This document shows positions 1-6,604 of a stretch of DNA of 32,831 bases, piece by piece (the stretch's first letter is position 1; each line of letters begins with the position of its first letter). The notes under the pieces were generated by a model. The model ran no database searches, was not told where the DNA came from, and worked only from the letters and a program-made list of their open reading frames with translations. Source of the DNA: Candidatus Roseilinea sp. (lineage in GTDB: Bacteria; Chloroflexota; Anaerolineae; J036; Brachytrichaceae); assembly GCA_025055235.1 (NCBI GenBank), contig JANWYN010000008.1, forward strand, positions 1 to 32,831, read 5' to 3'. The position numbers and the translations under genes were made by a program.

Positions 1-1
1 G

Positions 2-403
2 GCCGAACGCTGGCGCGTGGGGCACATGCGCGAGCACCGGCGCGGGTTGAACGCAGCGCTGCGAGAGGCGCGCGGGCGTTACGCCCATGCTTCCGCCGTC
101 CTGGTGCTGCCATCCGACCTGGCAGCGCTGAGCGTGACGGACGTGCAGGGCATGCTCGCCGCAGCGCAGCAAGCCGGCGAGCGCTGCGTGGTCATCGCGC
201 CGGATCGTCATGGCCGTGGCACCAACGCGCTCTTGCTCAAGCCCCCCGACGTCATTGACTTCGACTTCGGGACGAACAGCGCGCTGCGCCACGCCCAGCG
301 TGCTGCGGCACGCGGAATACAACCGATTTGGTTCCGCTCGGATTCGATCTGCCTCGACCTCGATTCGCCGGACGACCTGGACCTGTATCTGGAGCAATGG
401 TAG
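2..403 (+). CDS. cofC: 2-phospho-L-lactate guanylyltransferase, 3' part (CofC)
   Basis: This is the C-terminal 133 residues of a CofC-family nucleotidyltransferase; the frame is open through the left edge, so the N-terminal nucleotide-binding loop lies outside the window. CofC joins GTP (or a related NTP) to 2-phospholactate or phosphoenolpyruvate to form the activated side-chain precursor of coenzyme F420. Visible family features are the GLNAAL stretch, the VLPSDLA segment (DxA-type metal site), the ViAPDRHGRGTNALLL block that contacts nucleotide and acceptor, the FDFGTNSALRHAQRA segment, and a closing LDLDSPDDLDLYL. The GTG at 17 and the ATG at 26 are internal codons, not starts. Identification rests on this motif order; a MobA-like relative is less likely because of the GRGTNALL block. 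No partner F420 gene is visible in the window. Confidence 0.78.
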   Translation, partial: AERWRVGHMREHRRGLNAALREARGRYAHASAVLVLPSDLAALSVTDVQGMLAAAQQAGERCVVIAPDRHGRGTNALLLKPPDVIDFDFGTNSALRHAQRAAARGIQPIWFRSDSICLDLDSPDDLDLYLEQW

Positions 404-436
404 CGCCAAGAGCTACTCGTTCCAGCTCGCATTTCT

Positions 437-496
437 CGTCCTGCGTCTTTCGTCGTGCGTCCTTCGTCTTGCGTCATGCGTCTTGCGTGTGGCGTC
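437..496. repeat. degenerate TGCGTC-type short tandem repeat
   Basis: About eight imperfect 7- to 8-base units of the form cgtcttg/cgtcctg follow the cofC stop. The same family recurs at 1234-1313 and, in opposite orientation, at 12482-12531. No gene is visible here. Confidence 0.7.
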
Positions 497-519
497 AACT
501 CCCGACTCCCAACTCCCCA

Positions 520-589
520 TTCTCAATTCTCAATTCTGAATTCTGAATTCTGAATTCTCAATTCTCAATTCTCAATTCTCAATTCTCAA
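520..589. repeat. heptamer tandem array, ten copies of TTCTSAA
   Basis: Ten exact head-to-tail heptamers: seven TTCTCAA and three TTCTGAA. The flanks (497-519 and 590-594) hold decayed units. The minus-strand nucleotidyltransferase gene takes its last codons and its TGA stop from this array. Confidence 0.93.
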
Positions 590-1280
590 TTCCCGAACGT
601 TCCAGCGCACGCTGATACGCCTCGGGCGTGTCTACGTCAAGCAGCACCGCATCGGTGTTGACCAGGATGTGAGCGACGGCCTGCGGATTCGCTCGCAGCA
701 GCATGCGCATCTGCGCGCCGTCGGGCAGCGCGAGCGCCGCCGGCCACCATCGCCGCGCGATGAGCACAGGATGGCCGCGCACGTCGCCGAACTTCGGCGC
801 GATGATCTCGCCACAGCCCTGCTCGAATGCCTGCCGTATGCGCCGGAGGAGCCATGCCGGCAACAACGGCTGATCGCCGGGCACGATAAACGCCGCCTCG
901 GCATCCGTTGCTTGCAGATGAGTCAGGCCGGCTTTGATCGAGGAGAGCATCTCGCCTTCGCGGTAGCGCGGGTTGTGCACGAACGTTACCGGCAGGGTCG
1001 CCAACGCCGCTTCGATGCGCTGGCGCTCGTGGCCGGTCACGACCACGACGTGCGCGATGCCGGCATTGCGCACAACTTGCACCGTGCTGCGAATCACCGT
1101 GCCGTCACGGAACGGCAGCAACAGCTTGTTGGTGCCGCCGTGACGCGATGAGGTGCCGGCAGCCAGGACGATCGCCGCGATCGGCCTGGGCTGAGCAGCC
1201 TCTGTGCCTTGCAATGATACGAAAGGCGTTGGGTTACGTTTTGCGTCTTGCGTGTTGCGTGTTGCGTCTTCGTCTTGCAT
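579..1280 (-). CDS. MobA/MocA-like NTP transferase
   Basis: A nucleotidyltransferase of the MobA/MocA/YgfJ type, 233 codons from the first ATG. Such enzymes transfer CMP or GMP to molybdopterin, or serve as accessory factors of molybdo-hydroxylases. The core begins with AAIVLAAGTSSRHGGTNKLLLP (residues about 36-57; the G-rich loop and the lysine bind NTP), followed by VVVTGHE, the metal-binding VPGDQPLL, and RGHPVLI, then a C-terminal LLDVDTPEAY. The first 20 or so residues are a translation of the 1234-1313 repeat and are not conserved-looking, so the true start may lie nearer the core, for example TTG at 1214. The stop lies in the TTCTCAA array. It sits 15 bases after the upstream glycosyltransferase and is probably co-transcribed. 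The nucleotide and acceptor cannot be told from sequence alone. Confidence 0.8.
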   Translation of the reverse strand: MQDEDATRNTQDAKRNPTPFVSLQGTEAAQPRPIAAIVLAAGTSSRHGGTNKLLLPFRDGTVIRSTVQVVRNAGIAHVVVVTGHERQRIEAALATLPVTFVHNPRYREGEMLSSIKAGLTHLQATDAEAAFIVPGDQPLLPAWLLRRIRQAFEQGCGEIIAPKFGDVRGHPVLIARRWWPAALALPDGAQMRMLLRANPQAVAHILVNTDAVLLDVDTPEAYQRALERSGIEN

Positions 1281-1313
1281 CTTGCGTCCTGCGTCTTACG
1301 TCCCGCGTCCTGC
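1234..1313. repeat. degenerate TGCGTCT-type tandem repeat spanning a gene junction
   Basis: Roughly ten imperfect units (tgcgtct, tgcgtgt, tgcgtcc and variants). The array covers the end of the glycosyltransferase gene and the proposed start of the next one, so both proteins carry a few repeat-encoded residues at this junction. Confidence 0.75.
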
Positions 1314-2444
1314 ACCCTCAAGGCCTTCTAGCACAATGCGGGCACAGGCTTCCCACGAGAAGCGCGTTAGGTTGCGATAGCCGGCCGCGACGAGCCGCGC
1401 GCGAACGCCCTCATCGAGGACGATCGTTTCGAGCGCGCGCGCGATCGCCTCGACATCGAGCGGGTCGAACAGCAGCGCAGCGTCGCCGGCCACCTCCGGC
1501 AATGACGAAACGTTGCTGCACGCGACCGGTATGCCGGCCGCTTGTGCCTCCAGCACCGGGAAGCCGAAGCCTTCATACAGCGAGGGGAAGACATACGCTC
1601 GCGCAGAACGCATCAGGGCTGCCTTCTCGGTGTCGCTCACATACCCGGTCAAGACGACCGACGACTGCAAGCCGGTCGCTTCGACTTCGGCGCGCAAATC
1701 TTCGCTGCCCCATCCCGGTCCACCGGCCAGCACCAATCGCATCCCGGCCAAGTCCGGTCTGGCGATTACGCGCGCCCAGGCCTGGATTAAGCGGCGCAGG
1801 TTCTTGCGCGGTTGCAGCGTGCCGACGTGCAGCACGTATGGCCGGCCGTCACCCAGGCCAAACTTCGCTAACGTGCGCCGAGCCTCGTCCTCTTGAACCT
1901 CCACCAACGGCAATGGGCCGGGATGAGCAACGACGACGCGATCGTGAGCGATGCCGTAGAAGTGAAGCACATCGCGCCGGGTGGCCTCCGAGTCGGCGAT
2001 CACCACGTCGGCGCGGCGCACCGAAAGCCGCGTGCCGAGGTCGAGATACAGCCGCTGCACCGATGGGTGCGCGTCCGGGAAACGACGATAGCCCACGTCG
2101 TGGACGGTGACGACGGTGCGGATGCGGCGTTGCACCTGCGCGCGGATGAACGAAACAGGCAGCACGTGCGCCGGCACGAACAACGCATCGGGCGGACGCG
2201 CTGCCAGCTCGCGCGCCAGGCCGAGGTGCGTCCAAAGCCGGCGGCGAGGAATGACGACCGGCTCGACACCATTCGACCGGCAAGGCGAGAGCAGGAAGTC
2301 AGGATCAAGCACCTGGCGCAGATAGAGGCGAAAGCAATGCTGCGGTGCAATGCGCAGGAGCGCGGCAACGATCTCGCGCGAGTAGCGCTCTGTGCCGGTC
2401 AGGCGTGCGCCGGTCGCGCGGCTGGCGTCAATGCCGATCCACAC
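1296..2444 (-). CDS. GT4-family glycosyltransferase
   Basis: A 382-residue GT-B glycosyltransferase of family GT4, which transfers a sugar from a nucleotide-sugar to an acceptor in cell-envelope or glycolipid synthesis. The N-terminal domain opens with VWIGIDASRATGARLTGTERY, then DALFVPAHVLP and TVHDVGYRRFPD. The C-terminal donor domain has VLHVGTLQPRKNLRRLIQAW, VVLTGYVSDTEKAALM, and the family signature PSLYEGFGFPVLEAQAAGIPVACSN with the E-x7-E pair. I place the start at GTG 2444 because a GATAAT box ends six bases upstream; a TTG at 2474 in the same frame would add ten residues that overlap that box. The last residues come from the repeat at 1234-1313. Donor and acceptor are not deducible. 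It is transcribed away from rex. Confidence 0.88.
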   Translation of the reverse strand: MWIGIDASRATGARLTGTERYSREIVAALLRIAPQHCFRLYLRQVLDPDFLLSPCRSNGVEPVVIPRRRLWTHLGLARELAARPPDALFVPAHVLPVSFIRAQVQRRIRTVVTVHDVGYRRFPDAHPSVQRLYLDLGTRLSVRRADVVIADSEATRRDVLHFYGIAHDRVVVAHPGPLPLVEVQEDEARRTLAKFGLGDGRPYVLHVGTLQPRKNLRRLIQAWARVIARPDLAGMRLVLAGGPGWGSEDLRAEVEATGLQSSVVLTGYVSDTEKAALMRSARAYVFPSLYEGFGFPVLEAQAAGIPVACSNVSSLPEVAGDAALLFDPLDVEAIARALETIVLDEGVRARLVAAGYRNLTRFSWEACARIVLEGLEGAGRGT

Positions 2445-2450
2445 ACTATG

Positions 2451-2456
2451 ATTATC
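2451..2456 (-). promoter_or_regulatory. -10 box GATAAT, 6 nt before GTG
   Basis: GATAAT on the minus strand, then six bases, then the GTG at 2444 of the glycosyltransferase. No Shine-Dalgarno is present, so a leaderless transcript is likely. Confidence 0.55.
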
Positions 2457-2508
2457 GCGGATCGTTCCAGGCAAGCGGCTGTGTTAACATCTTGAAAAAG
2501 AAAGCCCG

Positions 2509-3129
2509 ATGCCCGCGAAACGCGTCCCAGACATCGTCATTGCCCGTTTGCCGCTCTACCTCCGTGCGCTGAGCGCCATGCAGAACGGCGGCAAGGAATT
2601 CACTTCCTCGCAGGAGATGGCACAATGGCTCGGCATCAGCTCGGCGCAAATCCGCAAAGACTTGTCGCATTTCGGTGAGTTCGGCAAACAGGGCACCGGC
2701 TATTCCGTCGCCGGCCTCCAGGAGAAGCTCCGCCAAATCCTCAACCTGGAGCGCGAGTGGCCGATCATCATCATCGGCGCCGGCAACATCGGCAGCGCCG
2801 TGGCCAACTATCCCGGCTTCACGCATCGCGGCTTTCGCGTGTGCGCTGTGTTCGACAATGACCCGAAGAAGATCGGCACCACAGTGGGCATGTATGAGGT
2901 GTGCGACGTGCGCAAGCTGCCGGAATTCGTCCGCGAACACGACATCCGGCTGGCGATGATCGCCGTGCCGGCCGAGGCGGCTCAAGAGGTCGCCGATCTG
3001 GCCATCGCTGCCGGGATCACCGCCATCCTCAACTACGCGCCGGTCAACCTCATCGTGCCCGAGCACGTGCGCGTGGAGAACATTGACCCCGTGCTCCACT
3101 TGCAGCACATGACCTACTATCTCTCCTGA
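2509..3129 (+). CDS. rex: redox-sensing transcriptional repressor Rex
   Basis: Full-length Rex (206 residues; the family is about 205-220). Rex senses the NADH/NAD+ ratio and represses fermentation and respiration genes when NAD+ is high. Residues 1-80 form the winged helix, with the conserved [22 protein letters not shown] segment for DNA binding. Residues 85-190 are a Rossmann domain with [16 protein letters not shown] (GAGNIG at 90-95), then FDNDPKKIG and the [20 protein letters not shown] block that closes the NAD site. The C-terminal helix (HLQHMTYYL) swaps between subunits in known structures. A possible -10 (TAACAT, 2485-2490) lies 18 bases before the ATG. It diverges from the glycosyltransferase across a 64-base spacer. 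No convincing Rex operator was found near its own promoter. Confidence 0.95.
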   Translation: MPAKRVPDIVIARLPLYLRALSAMQNGGKEFTSSQEMAQWLGISSAQIRKDLSHFGEFGKQGTGYSVAGLQEKLRQILNLEREWPIIIIGAGNIGSAVANYPGFTHRGFRVCAVFDNDPKKIGTTVGMYEVCDVRKLPEFVREHDIRLAMIAVPAEAAQEVADLAIAAGITAILNYAPVNLIVPEHVRVENIDPVLHLQHMTYYLS

Positions 3130-3167
3130 TCACCCAGCGCTAGTTCGTGTCATTTCGTCACAAACGC

Positions 3168-3195
3168 TTGACAAACCTGATGCAACCGTTACGAT
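3168..3195 (+). promoter_or_regulatory. sigma70-type promoter of the lipoprotein gene
   Basis: A perfect TTGACA (3168-3173), a 16-base spacer and TACGAT (3190-3195). The transcript would carry a leader of about 36 bases with the strong GGGAGG at 3226-3231. This is the clearest -35/-10 pair in the window. Confidence 0.7.
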
Positions 3196-3237
3196 TTGTG
3201 TCTAGTTTCTACTTTCACTCAAAACGGGAGGATGATG

Positions 3238-3624
3238 ATGGACAAGCGTATCGTCAGGGTGATCGCTGCGGGCGTCGGGGCCGCTTTCGTGCTCACCGCC
3301 TGCGCGGTGAGCAACCGCCAGATCGTGACCGGCCCAAATGGTCTGGTCATCGCGCCACTTAACTTCACGCCGCCAAAGACACAGCAAGCCGCGCCCGTCG
3401 CGCAACCGGCGGAGGAGCGCACGACGCTGCCCGCGCCGGTGCAGGAGAAAGCCCCTCAGCCATCCTCTGCACCTGAGCAGTCCGGCAAAGCCGCGCCGGC
3501 GACCGAGGCTGCCAAGTCCGTCGAGCAGACCAAGGCCGTCGAGAAAGCAACCGGCGCCAAGTCGCACGGATGCGGCGGCTATGGCTATGCGGAGAGCTAC
3601 AGCAGCACCGCCAGCGACGACTAG
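3238..3624 (+). CDS. small Pro/Ala/Glu-rich lipoprotein
   Basis: A 128-residue protein of unknown function. The N terminus is a lipoprotein signal: MDKR, a hydrophobic stretch, and the lipobox LTAC with the lipidated cysteine at residue 22. A short ordered-looking part (NRQIVTGPNGLVIAPLNF) follows, then about 60 residues rich in Pro, Ala, Glu, Gln and Lys that look like a flexible spacer, and a C-terminal tail HGCGGYGYAESYSS. Three consecutive ATGs occur at 3232, 3235 and 3238; the last has the best spacing (six bases) from GGGAGG. It has its own promoter and terminator, so it is a single-gene unit. The tail's His-Gly-Cys-Gly-Gly could bind metal or be a surface-exposed end, but nothing proves this. 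Confidence 0.82.
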   Translation: MDKRIVRVIAAGVGAAFVLTACAVSNRQIVTGPNGLVIAPLNFTPPKTQQAAPVAQPAEERTTLPAPVQEKAPQPSSAPEQSGKAAPATEAAKSVEQTKAVEKATGAKSHGCGGYGYAESYSSTASDD

Positions 3625-3652
3625 CCGAACAGGCTCCACCGGAAAGAGGACC

Positions 3653-3680
3653 GAACCCCGAGCGACCCTCGGGGTTCTTT
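3653..3680 (+). terminator. rho-independent terminator
   Basis: A perfect 10-bp stem GAACCCCGAG / CTCGGGGTTC around a five-base loop, followed by TTT. It ends the lipoprotein transcript 28 bases after the stop. Its T tract touches the stop codon of the converging beta-propeller gene. Confidence 0.85.
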
Positions 3681-4534
3681 CATTCGGTGGCCGCGTGCCA
3701 TACACCGCTCCCGGCCGTGCCGGCGACCAACGCGCCGTCGTCGAGCAGCGCCATGCATACCACGTCCGGCTGGGGTGAGGCCTTCCGCCAGCGCCCGTTC
3801 GTGCCCGCATACACGCCGGAGGTCGTTGCTGCCCATCCGGGCAACACGAAGTTCACCTCGCCTGCGCGCAATGCTTTGACCCGTTGCCATGATTCGTATG
3901 GGGCGACGGCTGCCCATAGGCCGTGGCCCTCGGTGCCGGCGTAGAGCATCGCACCACGATTGGTCATTGCGACGGCCAGCGACGTGAACGGCCCGGCCTG
4001 CATCGGCGCAGGCAGCTCCTGCCATGCCCGGCCGCCGTTGATGCTCATGAACACCGCATAGTCGCTGGCGGCGAAGCACGTCGTATCCTCGCCGAACTCC
4101 GGCGAAACCGCGACGGCGTTTATGCCCAGGTCGAGCAGGCCATAGTTCCAGGCGTGCCAGGTCACGCCGCGGTCGGCGCTGCGCAACACGCCATCCTCCG
4201 CTGTGGCTGCAAGCGCGATGCCATCGCGCTCGAAAGCAGGCGAGATGGCGAGGCCGAGCACCCGCGCCTTGACCGGCAGATTGGCAATCTGCCAGTTCTG
4301 GCCGCCATCGTGTGAGAAGGCGATGTCACCGTTGGAGCCGATCAGCCAGGTCTGGCCGCAGACGGCGACCGCTGTGAGCGGCACATGGGCGAATTGGGGC
4401 ACGATCGGTCGCCAGCCGACAGCCCGAGGATCAAACTGCCACAAGCCCTGCTCTGTTGCGGCGAGGCAGGCGCCGTCCGGCTGCGGCGCGAGCGCGAAGA
4501 TGGAGGCGGGTTCGTCGAAATGCTTCCAATTCAT
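3680..4534 (-). CDS. beta-propeller protein with Asp-box (BNR-like) repeats
   Basis: A 284-residue protein built of propeller-like repeats. Three clear Asp-box motifs (S-x-D/N-x-G-x-x-W) are visible: SHDGGQNW, SADRGVTW and SINGGRAW, each preceded by a short strand such as LAISPAFERDG or VAVSPEFGEDT. More degenerate blades (GTEGHGLW, GTAGSGVW) extend to the C terminus. The pattern resembles YCF48/sortilin-type propellers used for binding rather than sialidases, since no catalytic residues are recognised. There is no signal peptide. A TAAAAT -10 box lies 19 bases before the ATG. The gene lies downstream of the sugar importer on the same strand but behind a 73-base repeat-bearing spacer that includes its own -10, so co-transcription is uncertain. 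Confidence 0.8.
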   Translation of the reverse strand: MNWKHFDEPASIFALAPQPDGACLAATEQGLWQFDPRAVGWRPIVPQFAHVPLTAVAVCGQTWLIGSNGDIAFSHDGGQNWQIANLPVKARVLGLAISPAFERDGIALAATAEDGVLRSADRGVTWHAWNYGLLDLGINAVAVSPEFGEDTTCFAASDYAVFMSINGGRAWQELPAPMQAGPFTSLAVAMTNRGAMLYAGTEGHGLWAAVAPYESWQRVKALRAGEVNFVLPGWAATTSGVYAGTNGRWRKASPQPDVVCMALLDDGALVAGTAGSGVWHAATE

Positions 4535-4553
4535 ATTGGATGCGACTGAGGTA

Positions 4554-4559
4554 ATTTTA
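4554..4559 (-). promoter_or_regulatory. -10 box TAAAAT of the beta-propeller gene
   Basis: TAAAAT on the minus strand, 19 bases before the ATG at 4534; the implied leader is about 12 bases. No clear -35. Confidence 0.4.
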
Positions 4560-4562
4560 GTT

Positions 4563-4606
4563 GCGCGTTAGCACGTTCGCGCGTTAACACGTTGCACGTT
4601 GGCGCG
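4563..4606. repeat. degenerate GCGCGTTA/GCACGTT tandem repeat
   Basis: Alternating 7- to 8-base units (gcgcgtta, gcacgttc, gcgcgtta, acacgtt, gcacgttg, gcgcgctta) fill the spacer after the permease stop. A separate family from the other spacer repeats. Confidence 0.6.
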
Positions 4607-4607
4607 C

Positions 4608-5546
4608 TTACCCCTTGATCGCGCCGGACATCACGCCTTCGACCAGCTTGCGCTGGAAGACGAAGAAGAGGATGAGTAATGGGATGGTTGCCATCACGCT
4701 GCCGGCAAAGAGCAGGTCATAGAGCGGCGCGCGGATGGTCGCCTGCTTGAAGTTGGCCAAGAAGAGCTGCACCGTGCGCAGGTCGGGCTTGCTGATGATC
4801 AGGTTGGTGAGGATGTATTCGTTGTAGACCGCGACGAAGGTCAGGATGCCCAGCACGACCATGCCGCCGGCCATGATCGGCATGACGATGCGCGTGACGA
4901 TCTGGAATTGCGACGCGCCGTCAATCGTCGCCGAGTCAATCAGCTCGTCGGGGACGGTGGAGGCGATGAACTGGCGCATGAGGAAGATGCCGAACGCCGT
5001 CGCCAGGCTGGGGATCCAGAACGGCCAGTAGGTGTCCTTCCAGCCGAACGTGCCGGCCACCAGCAGGTAGAACGGCACAAAATTGATGGCCGCCGGCAAC
5101 AGCAGCGTGGCCAGGATGACGCTGAACAACTGGTTCTTGAAGGGGAAGTTGCGCTTGGCGAAGGTGTAGCCGGCCAGTGTGTTGAAGAACACTTGCAACG
5201 CAACCGCCACGCCGGCGATCAGCAGCGTGTTGAAGATGTAGCGCACGAAGTTGTAGTTGTTGATGTTCTGCAGGCCGGACGCCGCTACCTCCTCCGGCGT
5301 CGCTATTTGCAACAACAGCCGGTAAGCGGTGAATTGCGGGCCGTTCGGCGGCCACAACTGCGGATACGACCGGAAGAGCTCCTCCTTCGGCATCAGCGAC
5401 CCGACCACCATCGAGTAGAAGGGGAACAAGAAGATGATCGCCAGGATGGTCAGGAAGATGTAGAGCAAGCCATAGCCGATCACCTGGCGCGGCGAGCGCG
5501 CTCTCTTCGACGGTCGAACAGGAGAAGCAGGAGCGAGCGTAGCCAT
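4608..5546 (-). CDS. sugar ABC transporter permease, MalG/UgpE type
   Basis: A 312-residue inner-membrane permease of a carbohydrate importer (CUT1 family). Six membrane segments are apparent: the first at about residues 24-47 (LLYIFLTILAIIFLFPFYSMVVG), the rest from about 103 to 305. The EAA loop that docks the ATPase reads DELIDSATIDGASQFQIVTRIVMPI, with the conserved EAA/DGA-G pattern. The C terminus ends in RKLVEGVMSGAIKG, typical of MalG-like subunits. It follows the partner permease after six bases and forms a heterodimer with it. No ATP-binding subunit is in the window; CUT1 systems often share one MsmK/UgpC-type ATPase encoded elsewhere. Confidence 0.93.
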   Translation of the reverse strand: MATLAPASPVRPSKRARSPRQVIGYGLLYIFLTILAIIFLFPFYSMVVGSLMPKEELFRSYPQLWPPNGPQFTAYRLLLQIATPEEVAASGLQNINNYNFVRYIFNTLLIAGVAVALQVFFNTLAGYTFAKRNFPFKNQLFSVILATLLLPAAINFVPFYLLVAGTFGWKDTYWPFWIPSLATAFGIFLMRQFIASTVPDELIDSATIDGASQFQIVTRIVMPIMAGGMVVLGILTFVAVYNEYILTNLIISKPDLRTVQLFLANFKQATIRAPLYDLLFAGSVMATIPLLILFFVFQRKLVEGVMSGAIKG

Positions 5547-5552
5547 CTGGAC

Positions 5553-6515
5553 TCAGCCCTTGAGGTTGCCTTCTACAGTCCACCAACTGCGCAGCACGCG
5601 GAGCTGGATGAAGGTGATCACCAGGATGATGGCGCCCATGATGAAGCCAAGCGCTGCACCCTCGCCAAAGCGGTTGCCGGCGATCAGGTCTATCATGCGC
5701 ATGAACATCGTGTAGGTGTTGTTCTGCGGGCCGCCGTTGGTCAGCAGCTTGACCTGGGCATACAGGTTGATCAGGCCGATGGTAGCGGTGATGATCATGA
5801 ACAGCAGCACCGGCCGCAGCATCGGCACGGTGATGCGGAAGAAGGTCTGCACGGCGTTGGCGCCATCAATTTCGGCGGCCTCATACAGCTCGCGATCAAT
5901 CGCCTGCAGCGCGCCCAGAAAGATCAGGATGTTGGTGCCGCTGCCCATCCAGTGCAACAGCAGCGTCACCGAAATTTGGGCGGGGATCGCTTCGGTCAAC
6001 CACGGCACCGGCGGGATGCCCACCTTGCCCAGCAGCAGGTTCACCCAGCCGTAGTTCTTGTCCAGGAACTGCGAGAACACGATGGCGACGATGACGCCGG
6101 AGGTGACGAAGGGAAGGAAGTAGATCGTGCGAAAGATGCCGCGACCCCGAAGCCGGCGCGCGTTCAGCATCACGGCGACGACGAGGGCGAAAGCCAGGCC
6201 GGTCGGCAAGATCCAGCCCAGCAGCATCATCGTGTTCACGAAGGCTTTGCCGAGCAGTGGGTCGCTGGTGAGCAGGCCGATATAGTTGTTTAAGCCCACC
6301 CACTCCATCGGCTTTTGGCCGCCGGGCCAGCGCGACAGGCTGAGCCGCAACCCCCATAGCGTCGGATAGACGCCGAACACGAGAAAGACGACGAAGAACG
6401 GCGAGATGAACAAGTAGTCCACCCGATGCTTCCACATTTCTCTGAGCAACGCGCGCCATTTGGCGCTGCGCGTCGCCCGCGGGATCGCGCTCGTCGTTCC
6501 GATCGCCTGCGCCAT
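5553..6515 (-). CDS. sugar ABC transporter permease, MalF/UgpA type
   Basis: A 320-residue CUT1 permease, the partner of the next gene. The first membrane segment (YLFISPFFVVFLVFGVYPTL) is preceded by a basic cytoplasmic stretch. The text NDPLLGKAFVNT-like region and LLLGWILPTGLAFALVVAV follow, then the EAA loop DRELYEAAEIDGANAVQTFFRITVPML, a good match to the ATPase-docking motif, and a last segment around LGFIMGAIILVITFIQL. The frame stays open to 7070, but the upstream part lies opposite nothing meaningful and overlaps the binding-protein gene; the ATG at 6515 is preceded by AGGAG and begins a sensible protein. The 19-bp stem-loop at 6542-6582 separates it from the binding-protein gene. 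Confidence 0.92.
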   Translation of the reverse strand: MAQAIGTTSAIPRATRSAKWRALLREMWKHRVDYLFISPFFVVFLVFGVYPTLWGLRLSLSRWPGGQKPMEWVGLNNYIGLLTSDPLLGKAFVNTMMLLGWILPTGLAFALVVAVMLNARRLRGRGIFRTIYFLPFVTSGVIVAIVFSQFLDKNYGWVNLLLGKVGIPPVPWLTEAIPAQISVTLLLHWMGSGTNILIFLGALQAIDRELYEAAEIDGANAVQTFFRITVPMLRPVLLFMIITATIGLINLYAQVKLLTNGGPQNNTYTMFMRMIDLIAGNRFGEGAALGFIMGAIILVITFIQLRVLRSWWTVEGNLKG

Positions 6516-6541
6516 CGCTCCTATCTGCGACGGATACTCTG

Positions 6542-6582
6542 CATCAGACACCAGGTTTCTTTGAGAAACCTGGTGTCTGATG
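6542..6582 (-). promoter_or_regulatory. intercistronic stem-loop, 19-bp perfect stem
   Basis: The arms 6542-6560 and 6564-6582 are perfect reverse complements with a three-base loop (TTG on the plus strand). There is no T tract on the minus-strand transcript. It lies after the binding-protein stop and before the permeases, the usual place for an mRNA-stabilising or attenuating hairpin that keeps binding protein in excess over permease. Confidence 0.85.
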
Positions 6583-6604
6583 TTGTATCCAGACCAATGT
6601 AACC

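Noticed and set aside
520-589. Heptamer array as a CRISPR
   Set aside because: Units are seven bases, contiguous and without spacers; no cas genes.
2482-2489. TGTTAACA palindrome as a Rex operator before rex
   Set aside because: Only the short centre is symmetric; the flanks do not match the TTGTGAA-N4-TTCACAA type operator.
3653-3680. Terminator acting in both directions
   Set aside because: On the minus strand the hairpin is followed by CGGTCCTC rather than a T run, so only plus-strand termination is supported.
4908-6293. 461-codon plus-strand reading frame
   Set aside because: It lies antisense across both sugar permeases, has a His/Gln/Arg-heavy composition and no motif; an effect of high GC.
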